Part shown: positions 33,469 through 41,129 of the stretch, piece after piece
Layout of the letters: every line of letters starts with the position of its first letter
How positions within the stretch are numbered: the stretch's first letter is position 1
The notes under the pieces: model-generated
What the model was told of the DNA's origin: nothing
Databases searched by the model: none
Seen by the model: the letters and a program-made list of their open reading frames with translations, nothing else
Program-made: the position numbers and the translations under genes
Origin: Chloroflexota bacterium
Lineage (GTDB): Bacteria > Chloroflexota > FW602-bin22 > JACPRP01
Direction: 5' to 3'
Length of the DNA: 64,000 nt
Assembly (NCBI GenBank): GCA_016210495.1
Contig: JACQUC010000208.1
Span: 28,434 to 92,433, forward strand

Positions 33469-34521
33469 ATGGCTTTCACCCTGGGCATACCGCGGGCTCT
33501 TCTCTATTACAAATACTTCCCGCTGTGGGAGACGTTCTTCACGCGACTGGGCGTCGGCGTGGTCGTTTCGCCGGCCACCAACCGTGCTGTCCTTGCCAAA
33601 GCCATCGAGTTCGCGGAGAGCGAGTTCTGCCTGCCGGTGAAGGTTTTCCACGGACACGTCCTGGCGCTCAGGGATCAAGTCGACGCGATCTTCGTGCCGC
33701 GCGTCGTGAGCATGAAGAAGGGCACCTACACCTGCCCGAAGTTCTTCGGGCTGCCCGATATCGTAGCTTGCCTGCCCGAGACTTTGCCACCCATCATCTC
33801 CCCAGTCTTCAACTTGCGCCTGGGCCGGCGTCACTACTACGGCGCGGTCTACGAGCTTGGGCACCGGTTCGAGAAGAATCCGGCGAAAATCTTCCTGGCT
33901 TGGCAGGAGGCTTCCTCGCGTCTGAAGCGATTCCAGCGGGAGATGCAGCTTGGTCTGACGCCCGTCGACCTTCTCGGCGGCGGGGACGAAACCACGGAGG
34001 CACGGAGGCACGGAGGGGTGCCGGGGCCATTGGCTTCAGGGGGCCGGACGGTGGAAAGGCCGAGCGGGCGCGCTGGAGCCAATCGCGACCTGGTGGTGGG
34101 TCTGGTTGGACACTCCTACAACCTGTATGATGCCTACGTGAGCGCTAATCTGATCGAGACGCTTCGCCGCTACGGGGTGACGGTTCTCGTGGGCGAGGGT
34201 GTTCCCCACGAGGTCGCGGACCGCGAGGCGAGCACACTGCCGAAGGAACTATACTGGTCGTACGAGAGGGAGGTTGTGGGCGCCGCCTATCATTGGCTAA
34301 GAACCGGTTCGGTCGACGGCATCGTCTATCTACGTTCTTTTGCCTGTGGCCCCGACTCCATCGTGCAGGTGCTGCTGGACGACGAGGCGCGCAAGCATCC
34401 CGCAGTTAGTACGATGTCGCTAGCCATAGATGAGCATACGGCGGAGGCGGGTGTCATCACCCGCGTGGAGGCCTTTCTGGACATGCTTCAGAGGAAGCGG
34501 TGGAGGCGGCAATGCGGCTGA
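33469..34521 (+). CDS. DUF2229 / acyl-CoA dehydratase activase-related protein
   Basis: 350 aa from ATG 33469 (GGGGGAG just upstream). The N-terminus MAFTLGIPRALLYYKYFPLW is characteristic of DUF2229, a module found in the large 2-hydroxyacyl-CoA dehydratase activase proteins. Cys in SEFCLPVKVFHGHV, GTYTCPKF and RSFACGPD may hold an Fe-S cluster. The second half (VVGLVGHSYNLYDAYVSANL; STMSLAIDEHTAEAGVITRV) repeats the fold. The linker (about 172-200) contains an 8 bp CACGGAGG tandem repeat translated in frame (ETTEARRHGG). It overlaps the next gene by 10 bp. Confidence 0.82.
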   Translation: MAFTLGIPRALLYYKYFPLWETFFTRLGVGVVVSPATNRAVLAKAIEFAESEFCLPVKVFHGHVLALRDQVDAIFVPRVVSMKKGTYTCPKFFGLPDIVACLPETLPPIISPVFNLRLGRRHYYGAVYELGHRFEKNPAKIFLAWQEASSRLKRFQREMQLGLTPVDLLGGGDETTEARRHGGVPGPLASGGRTVERPSGRAGANRDLVVGLVGHSYNLYDAYVSANLIETLRRYGVTVLVGEGVPHEVADREASTLPKELYWSYEREVVGAAYHWLRTGSVDGIVYLRSFACGPDSIVQVLLDDEARKHPAVSTMSLAIDEHTAEAGVITRVEAFLDMLQRKRWRRQCG

Positions 34522-35639
34522 CTTTTCCACACATGGGCCAATCGGAGCTTGTGCTGTCGGATTTCTTCACGCGAGTGGGGACCGAGTTCGTGGCACCACC
34601 GCGGACCACAATCAGAACGCTTCAGTTGGGGTTTCGCCATGCGCCCGAAGGCGCCTGCCTTCCGTTGAAGGTCACCCTGGGTAACATGATCGAGGGGCTG
34701 GAGCGGGGTGCCGACACAGTGCTGATGCTGGGGGGCAGCGGACCCTGCCGGCTCGGGTATTACGCCGAGGCGCAAAGGCGGATGCTCCAAGCGGCGGGTT
34801 ACGAATTCGAGATGATCGTTTTCGAGGGGCCCTCGCGTGGCTTCCTGCGCTTCATCGCGGAGTGCCGGCGCTTGGCCCCCAAAAGGTCGCTCTGGCAGAT
34901 GTGGAAGGCGCTAAAGATCGCGTTCCAGAAGGCCAGTGCCCTCGACGAGATCGAGAAGAAGGTGCTGGAGGTACGGGCCTATGAGCGGGATGGCGGAAGC
35001 ACCAACCGCGCCTGGGAACAGGCGCTCACTCTGATGGTGGGGGCGCAAGCGCCCGAGGAGATCGATCTCGCCAGGCTCAAGGCGCTGGCATTGCTCGACG
35101 ACGTCGACAAAGATGTCCGTCGAGAGGTCCTGAGGGTGGGCATAGTCGGCGAGTTTTTCATTCTGTTGGAGCCTTTTCTCAAGTTCGATATGGAAGTTGA
35201 GCTGGGCCACGCTGGTGTCTATCTCGAGCGCTCGATCTATACCTCGAGCTGGGCGAATCCGATAAGCAAACATCCTGTTACGGGAGTTACCCACGATGAC
35301 GAGGCAGCGGCGGCCCGGCCGTATCTGAATCATTCCGTAGGGGGCGACGGACTCGCCACGGTTGGCAACACGGTTCTCTACGCGCGGCGCGGCTTCGACG
35401 GCATCGTACATCTGATGCCTTTCACCTGCATGCCCGATGCCATCGCGAAAGGGATCATGAGGCGTGTGAGCCGTGACCTGCGCATTCCGGTCCTGACTTT
35501 CGTCATCGACGAGCATACCGGCAAAGCGGGGATCGCGACTCGCCTGGAAGCGTTCGTGGACCTTCTTTGGGCCAAGAGGAGGCAAAATGCCCGAGGTGGG
35601 ACAGTTCGAGGGGACGTTGCTGGGGTGCGGCGTCGGTGA
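34512..35639 (+). CDS. HgdB/DUF2229-like Fe-S protein, second subunit
   Basis: 375 aa from ATG 34512 with GGAGG five bases upstream, inside the end of the previous gene. It has Cys residues in APEGACLPLKVTLG, GGSGPCRLGYY and MPFTCMPD, positioned as in 2-hydroxyacyl-CoA dehydratase-type subunits, and the closing motif FVIDEHTGKAGIATRLEAFV seen also in its neighbour. The middle (about 115-230) is helical. It is likely to form a complex with the preceding protein. Members of this superfamily pass electrons to difficult dehydrations or act as sulfur/Fe-S enzymes; the substrate is unknown. The last 53 bp overlap the following gene. Confidence 0.82.
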   Translation: MRLTFPHMGQSELVLSDFFTRVGTEFVAPPRTTIRTLQLGFRHAPEGACLPLKVTLGNMIEGLERGADTVLMLGGSGPCRLGYYAEAQRRMLQAAGYEFEMIVFEGPSRGFLRFIAECRRLAPKRSLWQMWKALKIAFQKASALDEIEKKVLEVRAYERDGGSTNRAWEQALTLMVGAQAPEEIDLARLKALALLDDVDKDVRREVLRVGIVGEFFILLEPFLKFDMEVELGHAGVYLERSIYTSSWANPISKHPVTGVTHDDEAAAARPYLNHSVGGDGLATVGNTVLYARRGFDGIVHLMPFTCMPDAIAKGIMRRVSRDLRIPVLTFVIDEHTGKAGIATRLEAFVDLLWAKRRQNARGGTVRGDVAGVRRR

Positions 35640-36522
35640 TGCGCTGGGTGCACCACTGGAGGGAATGACTCGCGAGGTCATCCGACGCAGATTCGGCCTG
35701 GTGAAAGATTACATGCGCAGACGCTACGGCCCAGGCAAGCTGACCGACGACACCCAGATGACGATGGCGCTCGCGGAGGCTATCGTCGAAAGCCGTGGCT
35801 TCGACGTGGCTCACGCCGCCTACAAGTTTGGAGAATGGATGAGGCGGAGCGACGAGGGCATCGAGGCCGCGCGCGGCGCCGGGTTGGCTTCGGCCACGGC
35901 CTGTCGGCGCCTTTACCAGGGTGTCCCGTACACAGAGAGCGGCATCTATTCGGCCGGCTGCGGGGCGGCAATGCGCGCGGCGCCCATTGGCTTGCTGTTT
36001 CACCGTGACCTGTCGCGCCTGAAGGAGGCCGCGATCGCCCAGGCCTCCCTAACACACATCGATCCTCGCGCCACCGCGGCCGCGGCCGCCGCGGCCTTCG
36101 CCGTCGCCTACTGCCTCAATCACGAGGCGCTGTACGATGCCGAGGAGCTCTTGCGGCAGGCCGGGGACTTTGTTCGCGACATCAATCTCGATATGGCCGA
36201 TAGGATCTACGCTGTGGCCACAATACGGAGTCTGGACTACGACTCCGGTTTCAAGCACACCGGTGTGGGGGGTTTCGCGCTGGAGACGGTGGGAGCGGCC
36301 TACTTTGCCTTCGTCAAGAACCCCTTCGACTTCGAAACCACAGTCGTCCAGGCGGTCAACGCCGGGGGTGACACGGACAGCATCGGCGCTATCGCCGGGG
36401 CCATCTCGGGGGCGCTGAACGGAAGGGAAAAGATTCCCGCCCGCTGGTTGGACGCGCTGGAGAAGCGCGAGCACCTGGAGCGGCTGGGACGAGAGATCTT
36501 CGCCCTGGCGGAGAAGTTATAG
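35587..36522 (+). CDS. ADP-ribosylglycohydrolase (DraG/ARH family)
   Basis: 311 aa. Dinuclear metal-site motifs are complete: GVGDALGAPLEG, KLTDDTQMTMALAEAI and NAGGDTDSIGAIAGAISGAL. The enzyme removes ADP-ribose from proteins, or hydrolyses ADP-ribose adducts. The start, with AAGAGGAGGC just upstream, lies 53 bp inside the preceding Fe-S protein gene, so the three genes are tightly coupled. That suggests the Fe-S protein system is controlled by reversible ADP-ribosylation, as DraT/DraG controls dinitrogenase reductase. No matching ADP-ribosyltransferase was seen in the window. Confidence 0.9.
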   Translation: MPEVGQFEGTLLGCGVGDALGAPLEGMTREVIRRRFGLVKDYMRRRYGPGKLTDDTQMTMALAEAIVESRGFDVAHAAYKFGEWMRRSDEGIEAARGAGLASATACRRLYQGVPYTESGIYSAGCGAAMRAAPIGLLFHRDLSRLKEAAIAQASLTHIDPRATAAAAAAAFAVAYCLNHEALYDAEELLRQAGDFVRDINLDMADRIYAVATIRSLDYDSGFKHTGVGGFALETVGAAYFAFVKNPFDFETTVVQAVNAGGDTDSIGAIAGAISGALNGREKIPARWLDALEKREHLERLGREIFALAEKL

Positions 36523-36532
36523 TCAGCCACCT

Positions 36533-36778
36533 GTAGCCGCACCCTTCAGGGTGCGCGTGCCTGCTCGTGTGCCGAGATGTCTCAACAATGGCGGGTGCTT
36601 GCTGTAGCGAGGCCGCCCCAGCGCTGGCCTGGTACAGCAAGGGCACTGTTCGTCGCAGCGACGCAGCAGTTGCAATCGAATGCCTCGAACGGGCTGGCGG
36701 GGCTGCGCGCACCCTGAAGGGTGCGGCTACGGGTGGACGGTTGCTCCGCCTGAGGCGGACGGCTACGGTGTGCGCGTT
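36533..36778. repeat. inverted repeat pair GTAGCCGCACCCTTCAGGGTGCGCG
   Basis: A 25 bp palindromic element (core GCACCCTTCAGGGTGC, 36533-36557) recurs in inverted orientation at 36706-36730, bounding about 198 bp. A TCCGCCTGAGGCGGA palindrome follows at about 36755. No coding frame inside is convincing. It resembles a small REP/MITE-like element. Confidence 0.65.
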
Positions 36779-36780
36779 GC

Positions 36781-37086
36781 TCACCTCACCTCGCTCCTCA
36801 GCCAGGCCAGGTACTTGTCTTCGACTTTGGCCACGTCGACGGCGATGATGCAGGGTGCCTGGTAACTGTGAAGCTTCTGGACGGCCTGCTTGACCTTCTC
36901 AAAGTTCTCGGGCACCGTCTTGACAATCAAGCCTGTCTCTTTGTCCTCGACAATCTTCCCTTCCCACCAATAGGCCGATTCGATGGGGAACAAGTTCGTG
37001 CAGGCGCCAAGCCTCTGCTCCAAGAGGTGCCGTGAAATTCGCCTGGCTTCGTCCGCGTTCGCGCAGACCACGTAAATCAGTATCAT
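36781..37086 (-). CDS. cutA: divalent-cation tolerance protein CutA
   Basis: 101 aa, full length for CutA. Conserved segments are VVCANADEARRISRHLLEQR, ACTNLFPIESAYWWEGKIV and HSYQAPCIIAVDV. CutA forms very stable trimers; its role in copper tolerance is debated. Single gene, 36 nt downstream of the MFS gene stop on the opposite side of its start; the two are read in the same direction. Confidence 0.95.
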   Translation of the reverse strand: MILIYVVCANADEARRISRHLLEQRLGACTNLFPIESAYWWEGKIVEDKETGLIVKTVPENFEKVKQAVQKLHSYQAPCIIAVDVAKVEDKYLAWLRSEVR

Positions 37087-37122
37087 ACGATAATTATGCC
37101 ATTTCCGCGCCGCGCGTGTCGA

Positions 37123-38343
37123 CTAAGATACTGCCAGCTTCTTCGCCACCTTTGGCGTCGGTAGGAATAGCGCTACCACAAAGGCCGCGAGAATAAGCCC
37201 TCCCACGAAGAAAAACGTGTAGGTTAGACCGAAAGCGTCGGCGATGAAGCCGGCAATAAGGGGCGACAGAGACGCAAAGAGAGTATTCATGCCATACACG
37301 AAGCTAATCACGCTCGAGGTCACCTCTTTGGCGGTGACGTCCAGGGCGTAGGCGAAGATGACCGGCCGCATCGAGAAGAGGAACAAGCCAAGCAAGAAAA
37401 GGGCAGCAATGAAGGGAAGCCCCATTCGACTGACGCCCAGGGAAGATACCAGCAAGCTCGCGGCAGCTAGCCCAAAGAGGAGAATGGGCCTGCGGCCGAC
37501 CCGGTCGGAAAGGGTGCCCATCACCGGCCCCGTAAAGATGCTGGCGGCTGTCAGTATGCCGACGTATAGGCCGACGGCAATCGGGTCCAGCTTCAGCTCG
37601 TAGGCAAGGTAGATCGGCAAGAACGTGCTCAAGGCCATCTGGCCCATCGTCCTGCAGGCAGAGATGGCGGATAGGGCTAGCAGCATCCGATTTGTGAACA
37701 TGGTTTTCAACGCGTCCCCGTACGTCCTCCAGGTCATCGCGTTCCTAGTAAGTGTCCCCGATTTTGGTGCGGCGTACCAGATCAGGACGGCGACGAGGAA
37801 TGCCGGCAGGATGTTGGCGAACAGTGTGGTTCGCCACGTCAGAGCGGCGAGCATGAAGCCGATGGTGACGGGCGCCAGCAAATCGCCCAGGTTGGCCCCC
37901 GTCTCGTGGATGGACAGGGCGAAGCCCTTTCTTTTCGGGAAAGTGTTGGTTAGCGTGGACATCGCCGGAGCGTGCCAGAGGGCGGAGCCAAAGCCGACCA
38001 GGGCCGCGCTCACCAGAGCGATGAGATAAACGTCGGAAACGCCAAGAATGAGATAGAAGAGCGAGGGCCAGACGATGGCGATCACCATCAGCAGGCGGCG
38101 GCGGTCGAACATGTCGCAGATGGCGCCCGCGGGCAAATTCGCACTGGACGTAACGGCCGACTTGGCTGCGACAATGGACCCAGCCTGGCTAAAAGACAGG
38201 CCGAATTCCTGAGAAAGGTAGGGGAGTATGAGAAAGAATCCCGTCACGAACCAGTGTGTAAAGCCGTGGCCAAGGGCCATAGCGCAGATTAGCAAGCCTT
38301 GCTTCTGTCCTTGCATTACCGATCCTTCATTCAAGTTCTCCAT
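37123..38343 (-). CDS. MFS transporter, fosmidomycin-resistance-like
   Basis: 406 aa, about 12 helices. N-terminal ICAMALGHGFTHWFVTGFFL, the loop motif AICDMFDRRRLLMVI, HETGANLGDLLAPVTIGFML and GTLSDRVGRRPILLFG mark it as an MFS drug/small-molecule transporter close to the FSR group. Either ATG 38343 or the second ATG nine codons later (with GAAGGAT upstream) may be the start. It probably continues into cutA (36 nt gap). The substrate is unknown. Confidence 0.85.
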   Translation of the reverse strand: MENLNEGSVMQGQKQGLLICAMALGHGFTHWFVTGFFLILPYLSQEFGLSFSQAGSIVAAKSAVTSSANLPAGAICDMFDRRRLLMVIAIVWPSLFYLILGVSDVYLIALVSAALVGFGSALWHAPAMSTLTNTFPKRKGFALSIHETGANLGDLLAPVTIGFMLAALTWRTTLFANILPAFLVAVLIWYAAPKSGTLTRNAMTWRTYGDALKTMFTNRMLLALSAISACRTMGQMALSTFLPIYLAYELKLDPIAVGLYVGILTAASIFTGPVMGTLSDRVGRRPILLFGLAAASLLVSSLGVSRMGLPFIAALFLLGLFLFSMRPVIFAYALDVTAKEVTSSVISFVYGMNTLFASLSPLIAGFIADAFGLTYTFFFVGGLILAAFVVALFLPTPKVAKKLAVS

Positions 38344-38379
38344 GCTCCTGGCCCGCCTAATGCGGGCGCCACGAAGAAA

Positions 38380-38509
38380 TCTGAACCACAGATTGACGCA
38401 GATTGCGGGACACCTGAGGCGGACGCCTCCGGCGGATGACGCAGATTACCATATGACCCCGGATCCAGTATCTGTGAAATCCCCTAATCTGCTTAATCTG
38501 CGGTTCAGA
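38380..38509. repeat. large inverted repeat TCTGAACC…GGTTCAGA, copy 1
   Basis: The ends TCTGAACCACAGATTGACGC and TAATCTGCGGTTCAGA are complementary. The interior contains ATCTGTGAAATCCCCTAATC. A second, shorter copy lies at 42909-43013. Copy 1 carries an extra CCTGAGGCGGACGCC insertion with its own palindrome. Both copies are in gaps between genes. Confidence 0.75.
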
Positions 38510-38536
38510 CCCTTTGCGGTTGACCTATTTTTCGTG

Positions 38537-38713
38537 TCAGACCATGGAGATTGCGCCGTGAGGACAGGCCGCGACGCAGGCCTCGCAGTCGATGCACTCG
38601 TCGATGTTGGTGGCAACGCACTTGTCACCCTGCTTCTCGATGACAGCGGTTGGGCACGCATCTACGCAATCGCCCACACCCTGACACTTCACCTCGTCGA
38701 TTACGATCGGCAT
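38537..38713 (-). CDS. small ferredoxin, 58 aa (7Fe or 2[4Fe-4S] type)
   Basis: ATG 38713 with GGAGGGAAGTGG upstream encodes MPIVIDEVKCQGVGDCVDAC…PTAVIEKQGDKC…IDECIDCEACVAACPHGAIS. The second motif C40-x2-C43-x2-C46-x3-C50-P is complete. In the first motif the second Cys is Val13 (C10-x5-C16-x3-C20-P), so cluster I may be [3Fe-4S], with Cys32 as a possible substitute ligand. It would be a soluble electron carrier. It is a single gene with no obvious redox partner beside it. Confidence 0.85.
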   Translation of the reverse strand: MPIVIDEVKCQGVGDCVDACPTAVIEKQGDKCVATNIDECIDCEACVAACPHGAISMV

Positions 38714-38791
38714 CCACTTCCCTCCGGATTTTTCACTATGATACTCATGTCGCGGTGGATGTCAAGACCGCACGCTCGGGTGCTTTGCTGC

Positions 38792-39496
38792 TTATTGTGG
38801 CATTTGCGGCGGCTCGAAATCGCTATCCGACACGTCACGGCTGAATTCAAGCGCCTGGATGTACGACTCGCCTTCCTGGTCGGGAGGAAACGCCCTAATC
38901 AACACAATCACGCCATCGTCCGTGAAGGCCAGTTCGGCCCCTCCTTCTTGCGGAGGAAATGACTCGAAGACGTAGACCAGTACGTCCATCCCGACGATCT
39001 CGCGCCGCTCGACCCTGCCGGACTCTAGATCGGTCTTCGCCAAATCCCTGAGTCCCTTTTCCAAGGCGCCCTCAAACACCGAATTGTGGAAAGCGGTATA
39101 GAACGTCTCCCCCGGCTTGATAGGGTCATAGGTCACACTCTCACAACCAGGCTCCTGTGCCGGTTGCCCCGAGCACACCACCCAAACGCCCTCGGTTTCG
39201 GTGGGGAAAATCTGCACGGAGCTACTGCTCCCGTCACCGGCGTATGTGGTCGCATCAAGACGCGAACGGCCTTCCTTCTGGTAAAACACGGCCCCCATCG
39301 TCTGCCCTTGCAGCTTGATCTCGTAGGAGACGTGGAAGGTACCGTCCTTCGGGCTGGCAAGGATGTCGTTGAGCTCGGCCACGAGGACGTCGAGCGATTC
39401 GTCCGCCCTCGCCACCGGCGCCGGGGCACCGATAACCACAAAGAGCAAAACCATTACAATGACCAACTGTACCGACCGCAGCCAAAGGTGCACCAT
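38792..39496 (-). CDS. exported protein of unknown function, 234 aa
   Basis: ATG 39496 is chosen because AAGGAGGAGTGGT precedes it; the frame is open for 26 further codons. Signal peptide VQLVIVMVLLFVVIGAPAPV, cut after ARA. The mature part (ESLDVLVAELNDILASPKDG, FHVSYEIKLQGQTMGAVFYQ, GRSRLDATTYAGDG) looks like a beta-rich LolA/LppX-like lipid-binding fold, but that is only an impression. Two Cys (CSGQPAQEPGCES) could form a disulfide. No operon partner. Confidence 0.72.
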   Translation of the reverse strand: MVHLWLRSVQLVIVMVLLFVVIGAPAPVARADESLDVLVAELNDILASPKDGTFHVSYEIKLQGQTMGAVFYQKEGRSRLDATTYAGDGSSSSVQIFPTETEGVWVVCSGQPAQEPGCESVTYDPIKPGETFYTAFHNSVFEGALEKGLRDLAKTDLESGRVERREIVGMDVLVYVFESFPPQEGGAELAFTDDGVIVLIRAFPPDQEGESYIQALEFSRDVSDSDFEPPQMPQ

Positions 39497-39786
39497 ACCA
39501 CTCCTCCTTGGGAAAAATCGGGGCTCTTGTGAAGGGTCTGACGACGAGGGGGCTTTCGCTACGCATCTTAACACATAGCCATCGGAGAATCAAACGTTTT
39601 CGATAAACTCGAAACTGGCGTGCTCGAACAGCGTATTCGTTTCCTTCAGCATCCTTTGAGCGATTAAACGGCTTCGCACCGGCGATTTCATCGCCTTGCG
39701 ATGCCCTGCTGGAATGAAAATTGCACCAGGTGGGTGCTCGACCCCACGTTGCTCGCGGGGCGGCAGACGAACAAAGGAATCGATGA

Positions 39787-40185
39787 GGATCTTGTACCTT
39801 CACGTTCGAGCGAAGTGGCACCGGTATCTGGACCATCAACGGCCGGCAGTGGGATGACCGGCGCGACGACGCCACGCCGATGGGCGGCACCGTCGAGGTC
39901 TGGGACCTGATCGACGGCGGTGGCGGCTGGGTTCATCCCATCCACCTGCACGAGGAGTTCTTCCGGGTGCTTCGGCGTAACGGTGCCCCACCGCCCGACT
40001 ACGAGGCCCTCGGCTACAAGGACACCGTCCGACTCGGCCCAAGAGACCACGTGCGCATCGCCAAGTTTTTCTCAAGCGACTTCCCGGGGCGCTTCCCGTT
40101 CCATTGCCACGTCACCGATCACGAGGACCATCACATGATGGAGGTGTTCAGGATCCAGTCGCCCGGCAGCGCGACAGGGAGGTAA
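39787..40185 (+). pseudogene. C-terminal remnant of a multicopper oxidase
   Basis: The frame opens after a TGA at 39784 and reads CTFTFERSGTGIWTINGRQW … WVHPIHLHEEFFRVL … FPFHCHVTDHEDHHMMEVF. That is the type 1 and trinuclear copper region (HPIHLH, HCHVxxHEDxxMM) of a CotA/bilirubin-oxidase-like enzyme. Only about 130 of roughly 450-600 residues remain; no ribosome site or start precedes it, and the upstream 150 bp show no oxidase sequence. The internal ATG 39880 could not give an active enzyme. Confidence 0.8.
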
Positions 40186-40241
40186 GGGGGGCTAGATAGA
40201 GCAGCACAAGAAGTGCCACCGGACAGCTCGGTGGTTCAGCG

Positions 40242-40273
40242 CTTGTAGGGACGTTGTGCAGCGTCCCTACAAG
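40242..40273. repeat. imperfect palindrome (GTAGGGACGTTG family)
   Basis: Arms CTTGTAGGGACG and its complement are separated by eight bases. It is a diverged third copy of the element at 10641-10680 and 20004-20035. Confidence 0.7.
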
Positions 40274-40345
40274 GTAACCGTGCCGCAGCAGTTGTGCCGG
40301 TCAATTCATATTGGCATTGGTTGTGAACAAGAATTGATGTGAGGT

Positions 40346-40681
40346 TCAGGCCGCGTCCTGCGCTTTGCGCTGCCGCAATTCCTTTTGGAAACGCTTGAGT
40401 AGCTTGTCGAGTGGCAGAGGTTCCCAACCCGGCAACTGCCAGAGGAGGTCCAGCTTGGGGAGTCCTCCCCAATCCTTGAAACGGGAGAAATCGATAACCT
40501 CCAGGCCTGCAACTCGCCCTGTTTCTTCCTCCTTCTCGTCTACTTCCCAAAGTATCTGAACAAGTATAGCTTCGGCCGGTTCTGCATCAAAGCCATATCT
40601 ACCCCGATCATCTGCAATGAGAAGCAATACATCTCGCTCCGGTTCCCACACAAACCTTGAAGCTAGTACTTCTCCTGCCAT
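40346..40681 (-). CDS. hypothetical protein, 111 aa (DUF2283-like N-terminus?)
   Basis: It begins MAGEVLASRFVWEPERDVLL, loosely like DUF2283 (Y-D-x-E-x-D-x-L-x-I), and ends with a basic helix KLLKRFQKELRQRKAQDAA. It overlaps the upstream gene by 19 bp on the same strand, so the two are coupled. A ribosome site (GAGGTACTC) is weak. It may be the partner protein of the upstream, possibly toxin-like, protein, but no function is established. Confidence 0.55.
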   Translation of the reverse strand: MAGEVLASRFVWEPERDVLLLIADDRGRYGFDAEPAEAILVQILWEVDEKEEETGRVAGLEVIDFSRFKDWGGLPKLDLLWQLPGWEPLPLDKLLKRFQKELRQRKAQDAA

Positions 40682-41112
40682 ATTACTTCTGAGTACCTCC
40701 TCTGATATCGCCGCACTCGCCGTTGGTCAATCAGATGAAAGGATCGCAAGCTGCCCTCGTCGCTTATTATAACACTTCCGAATACCTCTGTCAGTCCTTC
40801 CTGCCATCGGCTGAGACAGAGCAAACGGCCGAGATCCGCTCGCCTGATTTCAAAGACACCTAGCAGTGCAGCAAAAATCCGTTCGGGCCTCCGCGCGATC
40901 CGCTTATCGACAATCACGTGGTATACATCATCGAGAGCAATCTGCACTGACCGGCCGTCTGGAAGAGTCACTCCAGAACGTAGCTCATCGCGCCATGCTC
41001 GCTCGGCACATGCAACAGCGTCGCGGGTGATTTCGCCTGCATCCACGAGCCGTTCAATGCGCCGCTTTGGCGATTCTTCCCCTCCAGCGTAGTAGCCCTT
41101 GCTCCGAATCAA
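40663..41112 (-). CDS. unknown protein, 149 aa, possibly a PBECR-like RNase fold
   Basis: The start is taken as TTG 41112, with GGAGAAG six bases upstream, 17 nt after the cupin stop; the frame stays open further but runs inside the cupin gene. Helical N-terminus (RRIERLVDAGEITRDAVACA) then a beta-rich part with YHVIVDKRIARRPERIFAAL, GVFEIR, SVIISDEGSLRSFHLI and a basic end RRVRRYQRRYSEVIW. The H…RRPERI…pattern is reminiscent of Barnase-EndoU-ColicinE5-like toxins. This is weak inference. It overlaps the next small gene by 19 bp. Confidence 0.5.
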   Translation of the reverse strand: MIRSKGYYAGGEESPKRRIERLVDAGEITRDAVACAERAWRDELRSGVTLPDGRSVQIALDDVYHVIVDKRIARRPERIFAALLGVFEIRRADLGRLLCLSRWQEGLTEVFGSVIISDEGSLRSFHLIDQRRVRRYQRRYSEVIWQEKY

Positions 41113-41129
41113 TGTCTTCTCCGGCGACT

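Noticed and set aside
32508..34130. 540-codon plus-strand open frame
   Set aside because: It is antisense to the Met/Gly-rich protein and out of frame with the DUF2229 gene; its composition is His/Arg-rich as expected for a shadow frame.
39560..39585. Single TTAACA upstream of the exported protein at 38792-39496 as another Pho box
   Set aside because: Only one hexamer matches, with no 11 bp repeats, and the orientation is wrong for that gene.
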